A stretch of DNA of 48,423 nucleotides from NCBI GenBank assembly GCA_015233585.1, contig JADFXL010000003.1, positions 1 through 48,423 on the forward strand, read 5' to 3'. The notes under the pieces are model-generated. The model searched no databases, had not been told where the DNA came from, and worked only from the letters and a program-made list of their open reading frames with translations. Shown here in pieces: positions 16,388 through 24,734 of this stretch. Made by a program: the position numbers and the translations under genes. The number at the start of each line of letters is the position of its first letter. The stretch's first letter is position 1. Source of the DNA: Alphaproteobacteria bacterium. GTDB taxonomy: Bacteria > Pseudomonadota > Alphaproteobacteria > Rhodospirillales > Rhodospirillaceae.

Positions 16388-17373
16388 AAACCGTTGCTTT
16401 TTTCAACAACAAGGGCGGGGTTGGCAAAACCTCGCTCGTTTATCATGTCGCTTGGATGTTTGCGGAACTTCGGCTGCGTGTCATCACCGCTGATCTTGAT
16501 CCCCAGGCCAATCTCAGCAGTATGTTCCTCCCGCCAGAGACATTGGAAGGGATTTGGAACGACGATGGCCATAACACCATCCACAGTGCCATGGCCCCCC
16601 TCATTCGCGGCACTGGTGATATTAGAGAGCCAGTCATCATGCGCGTGGATGATCGCATCGGACTGTTGATCGGTGACCTTGCCTTATCTCGTTATGAAGA
16701 CGAACTTTCGGCGCAATGGCCGAAATGCTTGGCGAGAGAAGAACGAGCATTTCGGGTTACCACAGCTTTCGATCGCCTGATAGACGCCGCGTGTCGCGAG
16801 TTCGGAGCGGATGTGGCGCTGGTGGATGTTGGGCCTAATCTTGGAGCGATCAACCGCGCCGCATTGATCGCCTGCGACTACGTGGTCATTCCTCTTGGAC
16901 CGGATATGTTCTCACTTCAAGGCCTGCGAAATAAGGGGCCAGCCCTTCGCGACTGGCGCCGGGATTGGGAAGACCGCCGCAGCCGCAGTCCAACGTTAGA
17001 CTTTCGCCTTCCACTAGGTCGAATGGATGCTCTCGGATACGTGATAATGCGACACTCCGTTCGTCTCGACAGACCCGTCAAAGCCTATGCCCAGTGGATA
17101 GAACGGATGCCGAAAGAATTCCGCAGTTCAGTGCTCAACGAACAAAACATGAGGGTACCACGTATTGAGGATGACCCCCATTGCCTGGCCCAATTCAAAG
17201 ACTACCGATCTTTGATGCCGATGGCCCAGGAATCCAACAAGCCGATGTTTTTACTCAAACCGGGCGATGGCGCCATCGGTGGGCACCAAACTGCCGTTCA
17301 GAGTTGCTACACCGACTTCAAGCAGTTGGCGTTGGAAATCGCCAAACGTTGCGGTATTGGCATTCCGGCATAA
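16384..17373 (+). CDS. ParA/MinD-like P-loop ATPase coupled to AlbA_2 protein
   Basis: The 329-residue protein carries the deviant Walker A motif KGGVGKT (10-16), the switch region DLDPQAN, and a Walker B-like VALVDVGPNLG. ParA-family ATPases bind nonspecific DNA or membranes as ATP dimers. No ParB, parS-like repeats or replication gene is adjacent, so plasmid-type partition is unlikely. The C-terminal 100 residues are longer than in minimal ParA proteins and contain a conserved-looking FKDYRSLMPMAQES stretch. The ATGA overlap with the AlbA_2 gene indicates a two-component system. Chromosomal orphan function or defence is open. Confidence 0.85.
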   Translation: MKTVAFFNNKGGVGKTSLVYHVAWMFAELRLRVITADLDPQANLSSMFLPPETLEGIWNDDGHNTIHSAMAPLIRGTGDIREPVIMRVDDRIGLLIGDLALSRYEDELSAQWPKCLAREERAFRVTTAFDRLIDAACREFGADVALVDVGPNLGAINRAALIACDYVVIPLGPDMFSLQGLRNKGPALRDWRRDWEDRRSRSPTLDFRLPLGRMDALGYVIMRHSVRLDRPVKAYAQWIERMPKEFRSSVLNEQNMRVPRIEDDPHCLAQFKDYRSLMPMAQESNKPMFLLKPGDGAIGGHQTAVQSCYTDFKQLALEIAKRCGIGIPA

Positions 17374-17426
17374 AGACTGGGGGACGCAGCGCGCGCCCCT
17401 GCCCCCCAAAAAAACCGAGGGGGCAC

Positions 17427-17447
17427 GGGGGAGGCCAAGCCTCCCCC
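17427..17447. terminator. hairpin between convergent parA-like and pgk genes
   Basis: A perfect 9-base stem, GGGGGAGGC / GCCTCCCCC, encloses CAA. In the pgk direction a TTTTTTT run follows about 12 bases later, within a second GC-rich hairpin. It probably ends transcription from both sides. Confidence 0.7.
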
Positions 17448-17456
17448 GGCTTGTTC

Positions 17457-18650
17457 TCAATTCTTCAGAGCCGCCACACCCGGCAGATCCTTGCCCTCAA
17501 GCCATTCCAGGAAGGCCCCACCAGCGGTCGAGATATAGGAGAAATCGGCTTCCACGCCCGCATTGGCCAGAGCCGACACGGTGTCGCCGCCGCCCGCGAC
17601 CGTCAGCAGCTTGCCTGCCTTGGTGAGCTTGGCCGCCGCCTGAGCCACGGCGTTGGTGGCGTTGTCGAACGGCTTGATCTCGAACGCACCCATGGGGCCG
17701 TTCCAGACGAGAGTCTTGCAGCTCGAAAGCTTGTCCACCACAACCTTGGCGCTGTCGGGACCAACGTCCAGGATCATCTTGTCGGCGGGCACCTGGCTGA
17801 TCGGCACCACCTGATTGGCGGCGCCTTCCTTGAACTCGCCGGCAACCACGGCATCGGTGGGCAGCAGAATTTCGCACCCGGCAGCCTTGGCCTTGGCCAT
17901 AATTTCCCGGGCGGTGTCGGCCATGTTTTTCTCGCAGAGCGACTTGCCGATATCGACCCCCTGGGCGAACAGAAAGGTGTTGGCCATGCCGCCGCCGATG
18001 ATCAGCACGTTGACGTTGGACACCATGTTGCCGAGCAGGTCGAGCTTGGTGGAGACCTTGGCCCCGCCGATCACGGCCGCGACCGGGCGCTCGGGCTTCT
18101 CCAGCGCCCGGCCCAGGGCTTCCAGTTCAGCCTGCATGAGGCGGCCAGCCGCCGACGGCAGCAGGCGGGCAATGGCCTCGGTCGAGGCATGGGCGCGGTG
18201 AGCGGTGGAAAAGGCATCGTTGACGTAAACATCGCCAAGGGCCGCCAGTTGTTTGGCAAAGCCGGCGTCGTTCTTCTCTTCCTCGGCATGATAGCGGAGG
18301 TTTTCCAGGAGCGCGACCTGGCCGGGCTGCAACGCGTTCACGACCTTCTCGGCATCGGGGCCAATGCAGTCATCCGCCCACGCCACCGCCATGCCCAGGG
18401 CCTTGGCCAGGGGTTCCAGCACCGGCTTCAGCGAGTGCTTGGGATTGCGCTGGCCGTCGGGACGGCCGAAGTGAGACAGAATGACGACGCGGGCGCCTTT
18501 GGCCACGAGGTCTTTGATGGTCTGGGCCGAACGGTCGATTCGGGTGGTGTCGGTCACCTTGCCGTCCTTGGCCGGCACGTTCAGGTCGGCACGCACGACA
18601 ACGCGCTTGCCGGCCACATCAATCTGATCGATCGTCTTGAAAGCGGGCAT
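17457..18650 (-). CDS. pgk: phosphoglycerate kinase
   Basis: Start at the ATG at 18650, with AAGGGG seven bases upstream; the frame stays open further upstream only because a tandem repeat happens to lack stops. The 397-residue protein has [11 protein letters not shown] (substrate-binding N-domain), SHFGRPDG, the [15 protein letters not shown] segment, GGAKVSTK, and the C-terminal nucleotide-binding WNGPMGAFE and GGGDTV motifs. It interconverts 1,3-bisphosphoglycerate and 3-phosphoglycerate with ATP in glycolysis and the Calvin cycle. It lies 176 bases downstream of gap on the same strand, the usual gap-pgk order. Confidence 0.97.
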   Translation of the reverse strand: MPAFKTIDQIDVAGKRVVVRADLNVPAKDGKVTDTTRIDRSAQTIKDLVAKGARVVILSHFGRPDGQRNPKHSLKPVLEPLAKALGMAVAWADDCIGPDAEKVVNALQPGQVALLENLRYHAEEEKNDAGFAKQLAALGDVYVNDAFSTAHRAHASTEAIARLLPSAAGRLMQAELEALGRALEKPERPVAAVIGGAKVSTKLDLLGNMVSNVNVLIIGGGMANTFLFAQGVDIGKSLCEKNMADTAREIMAKAKAAGCEILLPTDAVVAGEFKEGAANQVVPISQVPADKMILDVGPDSAKVVVDKLSSCKTLVWNGPMGAFEIKPFDNATNAVAQAAAKLTKAGKLLTVAGGGDTVSALANAGVEADFSYISTAGGAFLEWLEGKDLPGVAALKN

Positions 18651-18663
18651 CGGAGTCCCCTTC

Positions 18664-18735
18664 TGGTTTGGGAAACTTGGCTGGTTTGGGAAACTTGGCT
18701 GGTTTGGGAAACTTGGCTGGTTCGGAAAATTTGGC
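18664..18735. repeat. 18-bp tandem repeat, four units, in the gap-pgk gap
   Basis: Units start at 18664, 18682, 18700 and 18718. The first three are identical (TGGTTTGGGAAACTTGGC); the fourth has two or three changes. The array sits directly ahead of the pgk ribosome site, so copy number would change the gap-pgk leader length. Confidence 0.9.
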
Positions 18736-18826
18736 GGCGAGACAAAAAACACCCATCCCCTCACGCCAACGCCCGCCCCCGAAAACCGGGAGCGGGACGC
18801 GGGGAGCAGAAGGAGTTCAGGCGCGG

Positions 18827-19834
18827 TTAGATAAGCTTTGCCATCGCCACGGCGGTGTCGCCCATGCGATTGGAGAAGCCCCACTCGTTGTCGTACCACG
18901 ACATGACCCGCACGAAGTTGCCCTCGATGACTTTGGTCTGGGGGCCGTCGAAGGTCGAGCTGTGGGAATCGTGGTTGAAGTCGATGGACACCAGCGGGGC
19001 CGTGTTGTAGGCCAGAACGCCCTTGAGCGGGCCTTCGGCGGCGGCCTTGATGGCGGCGTTGACTTCCTCGGCGGTGGTGTTGCGTCCGGCAACGAACTTC
19101 AGGTCCACAACCGACACGTTCGGCGTGGGAACCCGAATGGCGGTGCCGTCCAGCTTGCCCTTCAGTTCCGGCAGAACCAGACCCACGGCGGCGGCGGCAC
19201 CGGTCGAGGTCGGGATCATGCTGAGCGCGCCGGCACGGGCGCGGTGGAGATCCTTGTGCAGGGTGTCCACGATGCGTTGATCGCCGGTGTAGGAGTGAAT
19301 GGTGGTCATGAAGCCGTGCTTGATGCCGACCAGATTATTGAGCACATAGGCCACCGGCGCCAAGCAATTGGTGGTGCAGGAAGCATTGGATACCACCAGG
19401 TGGTCCTTGGTCAGCTTGTCATGGTTGACGCCGTAGACCACGGTCAGGTCGGCACCCTTCGAGGGGGCGGAAACCAGAACGCGCTTGGCGCCGGCGCCAA
19501 GGTGAACGACGGCCTTGTCCTTGTCGGTGAAGATGCCGGTGCATTCCATGCAGATGTCGATGCCGAGGTCTTTCCACGGCAGCTTGGTCGGGTCGCGCTC
19601 GGCGATCACCTTGATGGAGCGATTGCCGACCTTCATGATGTCGCCAGTCACCGATACTTCCCCCGGCAACACACCGTGAACCGAGTCGTACTTGATCAGG
19701 TGGGCGTTATCCGAAGCGGACCCAAGGTCGTTGATCGCCACCACGTCAATATCGGTACGGCCCGACTCGACGAGCGCACGTAGGGCCAAGCGCCCAATGC
19801 GGCCGAAACCGTTAATCGCAACGCGAACTGCCAT
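18827..19834 (-). CDS. gap: glyceraldehyde-3-phosphate dehydrogenase
   Basis: The 335-residue protein starts at the ATG at 19834 (AGGGAG about ten bases upstream) and begins [15 protein letters not shown], the NAD-binding motif. The catalytic cysteine is Cys153 in [11 protein letters not shown], and the C-terminus has [12 protein letters not shown]. It oxidatively phosphorylates glyceraldehyde 3-phosphate with NAD(P)+. Length is typical of type I bacterial enzymes. It leads the gap-pgk unit. Confidence 0.97.
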   Translation of the reverse strand: MAVRVAINGFGRIGRLALRALVESGRTDIDVVAINDLGSASDNAHLIKYDSVHGVLPGEVSVTGDIMKVGNRSIKVIAERDPTKLPWKDLGIDICMECTGIFTDKDKAVVHLGAGAKRVLVSAPSKGADLTVVYGVNHDKLTKDHLVVSNASCTTNCLAPVAYVLNNLVGIKHGFMTTIHSYTGDQRIVDTLHKDLHRARAGALSMIPTSTGAAAAVGLVLPELKGKLDGTAIRVPTPNVSVVDLKFVAGRNTTAEEVNAAIKAAAEGPLKGVLAYNTAPLVSIDFNHDSHSSTFDGPQTKVIEGNFVRVMSWYDNEWGFSNRMGDTAVAMAKLI

Positions 19835-20183
19835 TGTCTTTGCTCTCCCTAATATGTCTCTCTCAGCCGCAGCCGCAACACCTGGGGTCAATTACCCGCA
19901 CTGCTGGGGATAAAAACGTTTCTCACGGTCGGCCGCTGGATTAAACTCCCGGACACCCCCATCCGGGCGGCGCCAACATATCAGCACCCGTTGCGAACGC
20001 GCTACCCTCAAAATTCAGCAATTACCATTATGATGCAAAGGTTATGGCGGGCTGCCGCCCACACCCGCTCGGGGCTATGCCCCGAACCCCTATTTTGTTT
20101 ATAAACGAAGGGGGATTGGGGCACAGCCCCAAATGGGGTTCGGGGCGATAGCCCCGGGGCAGCCGTCCGAGGGGGACAACACG
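19835..20183. other. divergent intergenic region between gap and the PPK2-like gene
   Basis: The left part should hold the gap promoter. The right part, 20045-20160, is filled with GC-rich palindromic units. No gene is seen. Confidence 0.5.
20045..20160. repeat. cluster of GC-rich palindromic elements
   Basis: Units include GCGGGCTGCCGCCC, GGGGCTATGCCCCGAACCCC, GGGGCACAGCCCC and GGGGTTCGGGGCGATAGCCCC. Two units are in opposite orientation around an AT-rich TTTTGTTTATAAAC centre, which could fold into one long structure. Confidence 0.65.
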
Positions 20184-21734
20184 ATGTTTCGCACCGCAGA
20201 ATTAGGCCGCAAGGTCACCAAAGAGGAATTCGCCGCCATCGCGCCTGATTTGCGTATCGAAATCGTCGATCTGCAACAGCGACTCCGGCTGACCGATTTC
20301 CCCACCATCATGGTGTTCGCTGGTGTCAACGGCGCGGGCAAGGTGCGAACGGTCAATCTGCTCAATGAGTGGATGGACCCGCGCTGGATCGTCACCCGAG
20401 CCTATGACCAGCCCTCCGACGAGGAACGCGAGCGCCCCGAGTACTGGCGTTACTGGCGCGACATGCCGCCCAAGGGCAAGATCGGGCTGTTCCTCAGTTC
20501 ATGGTATTCGACGCCGGTACTTGACCGCGCCTATGACCGCATCGACGATTCCACGTTCGACGCCCGTCTCAACCGGATTCTCACCTTCGAGAAACTGCTG
20601 ACCGACGACGGGGCGCTGATCCTCAAGTTCTGGATGCACCTGGGCAAGGACGCCCAGAAGAAACGCTTGAAGAGCCTGGAAAAAGACCCACACGAAAGCT
20701 GGCGCGTCACCAAGGCCGACTGGGACAACTGGCACCAGTACGATGGCTTCATCACCGCCGCCGAGCACGTCATCATGCGCACCAGCGTTGCCCATGCGCC
20801 ATGGACTCTGGTGGAAGGTGTCGATTCACGCTACCGCGCCCTGACCGTCCTCAATACCTTTCGCGAGGCCGCCAACCGCCACATCGAAGCACGAACCCTT
20901 CATCGCCAGATGCTGAAAGGCCTCAAGGAGGGGGGACCAAAGGAGCAGAACCCGACGAAGCCGGTCAGCGAAAATCCCCTCCCGGCGCCCGTGGTGCTGC
21001 CGCTAAGACAGCCATCGGTTCTGCAAGGTCTTGACATGAACAAGACCATCAGCCCCGCCGCATTCACGCCCGATCTGCAAAAATTCCGGGGTCGGCTCAA
21101 CCGGCTCTACCGGGAGGCCAAGGATCGGAAAATCTCTACCGTGCTGGTGTTTGAAGGCTGGGACGCCGCCGGCAAGGGCGGTACCATCCGCCGCCTCACC
21201 TCGGCGCTGGACGCCCGCGACTACATGGTGGTGCCGTTCGGCCCCCCCACCGATGAAGAACGCGCCCAGCATTATCTGTGGCGATTCTGGCGTCATCTGT
21301 CGCGAGCTGGGCGGGTCACCGTGTTCGACCGCAGTTGGTATGGCCGCGTGCTGGTCGAGCGCGTCGAGGACTTTGCCAACCCGGCGGAATGGCGCCGCGC
21401 CTACGCCGAAATCAACGATTTCGAAGACCAGCTGGTCCAGCATGGAACCGTCGTCGTCAAGTACTGGCTCCATATCACTGAGGACGAACAGGAACAGCGG
21501 TTCAAGCATCGCCAGGAGATCGCCTACAAGCGCTGGAAACTTACCGAGGAGGACTGGCGCAATCGCGGCCGTTGGAACGACTATGAACAGGCTGTCAACG
21601 ACATGGTCGAACACACCAGCACCCACGTCGCCCCCTGGCATCTGATCGAGGCCAACGACAAGAATTATGCTCGCCTCACCGCCATCAAGGTTCTGTGCAA
21701 ACAGTTGGAACGGGTGCTCGATACCAAGGAATGA
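20184..21734 (+). CDS. pap: polyphosphate:AMP phosphotransferase (two-domain PPK2, PAP type)
   Basis: Start at the ATG at 20184, with GAGGGGG upstream. The 516-residue protein contains two PPK2 domains. The C-terminal one is canonical, with Walker A GWDAAGKGGTIRR near residue 330, the DERAQHYLWRFW lid and FDRSWYGRVLVERV. The N-terminal one is modified: GVNGAGKVRTVNLLNEWMD and LSSWYSTPV lack the GG and DR of an active site. Two-domain PPK2 enzymes of this type phosphorylate AMP to ADP with polyphosphate, linking polyP stores to energy charge; the C-terminal domain is the likely catalytic one. It stands upstream of the HlyD/YbhG adaptor. Confidence 0.92.
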   Translation: MFRTAELGRKVTKEEFAAIAPDLRIEIVDLQQRLRLTDFPTIMVFAGVNGAGKVRTVNLLNEWMDPRWIVTRAYDQPSDEERERPEYWRYWRDMPPKGKIGLFLSSWYSTPVLDRAYDRIDDSTFDARLNRILTFEKLLTDDGALILKFWMHLGKDAQKKRLKSLEKDPHESWRVTKADWDNWHQYDGFITAAEHVIMRTSVAHAPWTLVEGVDSRYRALTVLNTFREAANRHIEARTLHRQMLKGLKEGGPKEQNPTKPVSENPLPAPVVLPLRQPSVLQGLDMNKTISPAAFTPDLQKFRGRLNRLYREAKDRKISTVLVFEGWDAAGKGGTIRRLTSALDARDYMVVPFGPPTDEERAQHYLWRFWRHLSRAGRVTVFDRSWYGRVLVERVEDFANPAEWRRAYAEINDFEDQLVQHGTVVVKYWLHITEDEQEQRFKHRQEIAYKRWKLTEEDWRNRGRWNDYEQAVNDMVEHTSTHVAPWHLIEANDKNYARLTAIKVLCKQLERVLDTKE

Positions 21735-21754
21735 TGCCCAGGGAGAAACCCATT

Positions 21755-21802
21755 AAGGGGGGTTGGGGCCTAAGGCCCCAAGCGGGTATGGGCGGCCGCC
21801 CA
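21755..21802. repeat. GC-rich palindromic element between pap and hlyD-like genes
   Basis: It contains GGGGCCTAAGGCCCC followed by AAGCGGGTATGGGCGGC, the same layout as at 13448-13483. Confidence 0.65.
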
Positions 21803-21855
21803 TCGCTATCATCCGGGGGGTTCGGCCTTCGGGGTCTCCACGTCAAGGAGGGAAA

Positions 21856-22911
21856 ATGCTGCGACGCCGCCTGGTGATCGTGTTTGTGGGACTCATCGTC
21901 GCCGGAAGTGTCGCGGCCTGGCACGGTGCCGCGCGCTGGCCCATTGGCCAGATTGCCGAATTCTGGCCCATTGGCCAGATTGCCGCACACTGGCCCCTTG
22001 GCCAGGGCACGTCTGCTCAAAACGCGGCTCTGACACTACATGGCAATGTCGATATCCGCCAGGTCGACCTGTCCTTCAACACGGAGGGGCGACTGGCTCT
22101 GATGTTGCTCGAAGAGGGAGACGCCGTGGTCAAGGGCCAACGTCTGGCCCAGCTTGACACAGGCTATCACCAGGACGCCGTGGTCATGGCGCGGGCGCGA
22201 CGCGACGGGCAACGCACGGCAGTAGACAAACTCGAAGCCGGAAGCCGGCCGGAGGAAATCGACCGGGCCCGCGCCAATCTGGCTCAGGCCGAAGCACAGG
22301 TGGTTGGGACCCGAGCCACCTTCCAGCGCCAGGAACAATTGGCCCTCACCAGCGCCGCTTCGGTACAGGCCCGCGACGACGCCCGCACCGCCCTGGCTAT
22401 GGCCACGGCCCGGCGCGACTCCGCCAGCCAGGATCTGCGTCTGGCGGTGCTGGGGCCACGTCGGGAGGATATCGCCGCCGGACGCGCCCAGCTCCAGGCC
22501 GATGAGGCCACCCTGGCTCTGGCCGAACGCCACTTGGCCGATACCAATCTGTTTGCGCCCGAATCCGGAACCATACTCACCCGCATCCGCGAACCCGGCG
22601 CCGTGCTGACCGTGGGTAATCCGGTTTACACCTTGGCGCTATCCTCCCCGGTATGGGTGAGGGCCTATGTGTCGGAGCCGGAACTGGGCCGGGTGCATCC
22701 CGGCATGGCCGCCCGCGTGTTCACCGACTCCAGGCCGGAGAAACCCTACGAAGGCCAGATCGGATTCATCTCGCCGACCGCCGAGTTCACCCCAAAGGCC
22801 GTCGAAACCGAAGACTTGCGAACCAGTCTGGTCTATCGGCTCCGGGTGGTAGTAAACCATCCAGACGCAGGATTACGCCAGGGAATGCCGGTTACGGTGG
22901 TACTGGAATAA
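21856..22911 (+). CDS. HlyD/YbhG-type periplasmic membrane-fusion protein
   Basis: The ATG at 21856 has a strong AAGGAGG five bases upstream; the frame before it is repeat-derived. The 351-residue protein starts with a membrane anchor (residues 5-22) and then a threefold 9-residue repeat ([27 protein letters not shown]). Next comes a barrel-sandwich hybrid lipoyl half, a long coiled hairpin (about 95-215, with [20 protein letters not shown]) and the second half with [17 protein letters not shown]. This is the YbhG pattern. Such adaptors join an inner-membrane exporter to an outer-membrane channel. No exporter is adjacent; the ABC-2 pair at 28.2-30 kb is a possible partner. Confidence 0.87.
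   Translation: MLRRRLVIVFVGLIVAGSVAAWHGAARWPIGQIAEFWPIGQIAAHWPLGQGTSAQNAALTLHGNVDIRQVDLSFNTEGRLALMLLEEGDAVVKGQRLAQLDTGYHQDAVVMARARRDGQRTAVDKLEAGSRPEEIDRARANLAQAEAQVVGTRATFQRQEQLALTSAASVQARDDARTALAMATARRDSASQDLRLAVLGPRREDIAAGRAQLQADEATLALAERHLADTNLFAPESGTILTRIREPGAVLTVGNPVYTLALSSPVWVRAYVSEPELGRVHPGMAARVFTDSRPEKPYEGQIGFISPTAEFTPKAVETEDLRTSLVYRLRVVVNHPDAGLRQGMPVTVVLE
21937..22017. repeat. in-frame 27-bp tandem repeat in the adaptor gene
   Basis: Units start at 21937, 21964 and 21991. The first 21 bases of units one and two are identical; the third has drifted after TGGCCC. They encode the WPIGQIA repeats just outside the membrane anchor. Confidence 0.85.
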
Positions 22912-23051
22912 GGCCGCCGATTGCGAATCCCGATGGGAGATTGAGACCCCGCTTGACGGGACGTGTCCTGCTCCATAGAGTTTCGAACGCTCATGCGGCA
23001 TCAACACGAGCCGCCCAAGCTTCCAAGAGCCCGTATTTCCAAGAGGACATT

Positions 23052-23366
23052 ATGAAGCAGGTTACCGACACTTCGTTTGAAGCCGACGTACTCAAGGCGA
23101 GTGGTCCCGTTCTGGTTGATTTTTGGGCAGAATGGTGCGGTCCATGCCGGCAGATCGCCCCTGCACTGGAGGATCTGACCAAGGATATGCCCGATCGCGT
23201 GACTGTGGCCAAGATCAACATTGATGAAAATCCGGGCACTCCGTCCAAATACGGGGTTCGCGGCATCCCGACCTTGATGCTGTTCAAGAACGGGCAGGTC
23301 GCCGCAACCAAGATCGGCGCGTTGCCAAAAACCAAACTTTACGAGTGGCTGGAGTCGGTGCTGTAG
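23052..23366 (+). CDS. trxA: thioredoxin
   Basis: The 104-residue protein starts at the ATG at 23052 with GAGG upstream; the longer frame overlapping the hlyD-like gene is not real. It has the thioredoxin core FWAEWCGPC (active-site WCGPC near residue 30), the KINIDENP turn and the cis-proline GIPTLMLF. It reduces protein disulfides in the cytoplasm with thioredoxin reductase. Length is typical. There is a hairpin 15 bases after the stop. Confidence 0.97.
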   Translation: MKQVTDTSFEADVLKASGPVLVDFWAEWCGPCRQIAPALEDLTKDMPDRVTVAKINIDENPGTPSKYGVRGIPTLMLFKNGQVAATKIGALPKTKLYEWLESVL

Positions 23367-23381
23367 TCTGCTTGTGACGAG

Positions 23382-23401
23382 GGCTCGCCGCAGGGCGAGC
23401 C
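23382..23401 (+). terminator. hairpin downstream of trxA
   Basis: Arms GGCTCGCC / GGCGAGCC enclose a 4-base loop 15 bases after the trxA stop. No U-tract follows, so it may act as a 3' stabiliser instead. Confidence 0.5.
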
Positions 23402-23477
23402 GGGGTCATAAAGGGGTCTTCCCATGCGAAGCCGCGCCCGTCCCACGGGCACATCTTGCGAACCTACGCGGCACATC

Positions 23478-24587
23478 TTACGAGATTGTCGGAATGCGCG
23501 GGATGGAAAACCAGACGTTCGTACCTTCGTCGAGATGGCTTTCGATCCACAATTTGCCGCCATGCATTTCCACCAGATGCGAAGCCAGCGGCAACCCCAG
23601 CCCGATGCCACCATCCTCGGTGTGCATGATATCGCGGCCGCGTTCGAACGGCCGCAGGATACGCTCCTGATCCTCCTTGGCGATACCGATACCCTCATCA
23701 CGGACCACGACCGTCAATGTGGTGGTGTCGGCCGTGGCGCCAATTTCGACTACCCCCCCCGTCGATGAGTATTTGATGGCGTTGGCAACCAGATTCTGCA
23801 CCACTTGACGCAACGCGCGTTCGTCCGCGTATACGCGGGGCATCCCGACGGGCAGATTGATCGTTACGGTCACCCCCTTGTCGTCGGCACTCTTGCGCGC
23901 ATGAAGCCGCGCCCACTCGATCACCGATGCCGCTTCGATCATTCGCCGGTTAAGTTCATAGCGTCCGACCTCAATTCGCGCCATATCGAACAGGTTGTTC
24001 ATCAGAGCGAACAGGTGGCGTCCGCTGTCCCGGATATCGCGGGCATATTCACGGTACTTATCGGACCCAAGAGGACCAAATATCTCCTCCTCCAGCATCT
24101 CGGAAAATCCGATGATGGCGTTGAGGGGCGTGCGCAGGCCGTGGTTCATACGGGCAAGAAATTCTGACTTGGCGACATTGGCAACTTCGGCCGCTCGACG
24201 ACTGCTATCCAGTTCCGCTTCATCTTCCTTGAGTTTGGTGATGTCACGAAGGGTCGCCACGAAGATAGGCCCTGTCCGTGAGGACACGGCGGCCCGAGTC
24301 ACGGTCACCAGAGCCGGAAAAGCCACTCCATCGGCCGAGTGACATAAGACCTCATGCACGATGGGGTTCCCTCCCACGGTGGACGACGCCAGCATTGTGG
24401 AAAGCGGAAGACGCGCGGGTACAGGCATGAGAACGTCGATGCCACAACCGACCACATCGTTGGCACCCCTGCCAAACAAACGTTCCGCCGCTGGATTGAA
24501 AAGCAGCACCACGCCCGAGCTGTCGAAGGCGACGATAGGTTCGCTCACGGCACCGATAACAATTTCGTCCAATGATTCCCGGCTCAA
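23478..24587 (-). CDS. PAS histidine kinase with altered H-box (HGLRTPLN)
   Basis: The likely start is a TTG at 24587 with AGGTGG seven bases upstream, because it opens at the PAS domain; upstream in-frame residues from an ATG at 24722 are Cys-rich and unlike a domain. The 369-residue protein has one PAS domain (about 5-120), HisKA and HATPase domains (LVANAIKYS, DEGIGIA, GGIGLGLPL). The H-box reads NHGLRTPLN: His149 is present, but the usual Glu or Asp after it is Gly150. That acidic residue assists phosphotransfer and phosphatase activity in HisKA kinases, so catalysis may be altered. It lies downstream of the repeat coiled-coil gene on the same strand and may share its operon. Confidence 0.85.
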   Translation of the reverse strand: MSRESLDEIVIGAVSEPIVAFDSSGVVLLFNPAAERLFGRGANDVVGCGIDVLMPVPARLPLSTMLASSTVGGNPIVHEVLCHSADGVAFPALVTVTRAAVSSRTGPIFVATLRDITKLKEDEAELDSSRRAAEVANVAKSEFLARMNHGLRTPLNAIIGFSEMLEEEIFGPLGSDKYREYARDIRDSGRHLFALMNNLFDMARIEVGRYELNRRMIEAASVIEWARLHARKSADDKGVTVTINLPVGMPRVYADERALRQVVQNLVANAIKYSSTGGVVEIGATADTTTLTVVVRDEGIGIAKEDQERILRPFERGRDIMHTEDGGIGLGLPLASHLVEMHGGKLWIESHLDEGTNVWFSIPRIPTIS

Positions 24588-24734
24588 GGAAACGCCACCT
24601 ATAATACAATCGCAGAAAGGAACGATCCGAAAAACGCAAATTACATCCCAGCTTGTCACGTCACACGCTGGATCGCAATGATATCCCGACTCCAAGAGGG
24701 TAGATTGCCATTGGCTCCCCATGCCGTCCCGCAC

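Noticed and set aside
16384-17373. Plasmid partition locus
   Set aside because: The ParA-like gene has no ParB partner, no parS-like iterons and no replication gene; the setting is chromosomal.
18664-18735. CRISPR-like array
   Set aside because: Units are contiguous 18-mers with no spacers and no cas genes nearby.
17181-18830. 549-codon plus-strand frame over pgk
   Set aside because: Antisense to pgk, whose identity is unambiguous; the frame's end simply translates the 18-bp tandem repeat.
18651-18899. N-terminal extension of Pgk with FPNQPS repeats
   Set aside because: It translates the 18-bp repeat without stops, but the ribosome site and the conserved Pgk start are at 18650.
21763-21855. 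Upstream extension of the HlyD-like protein
   Set aside because: The extra residues come from a GC-rich repeat, while AAGGAGG precedes the ATG at 21856.
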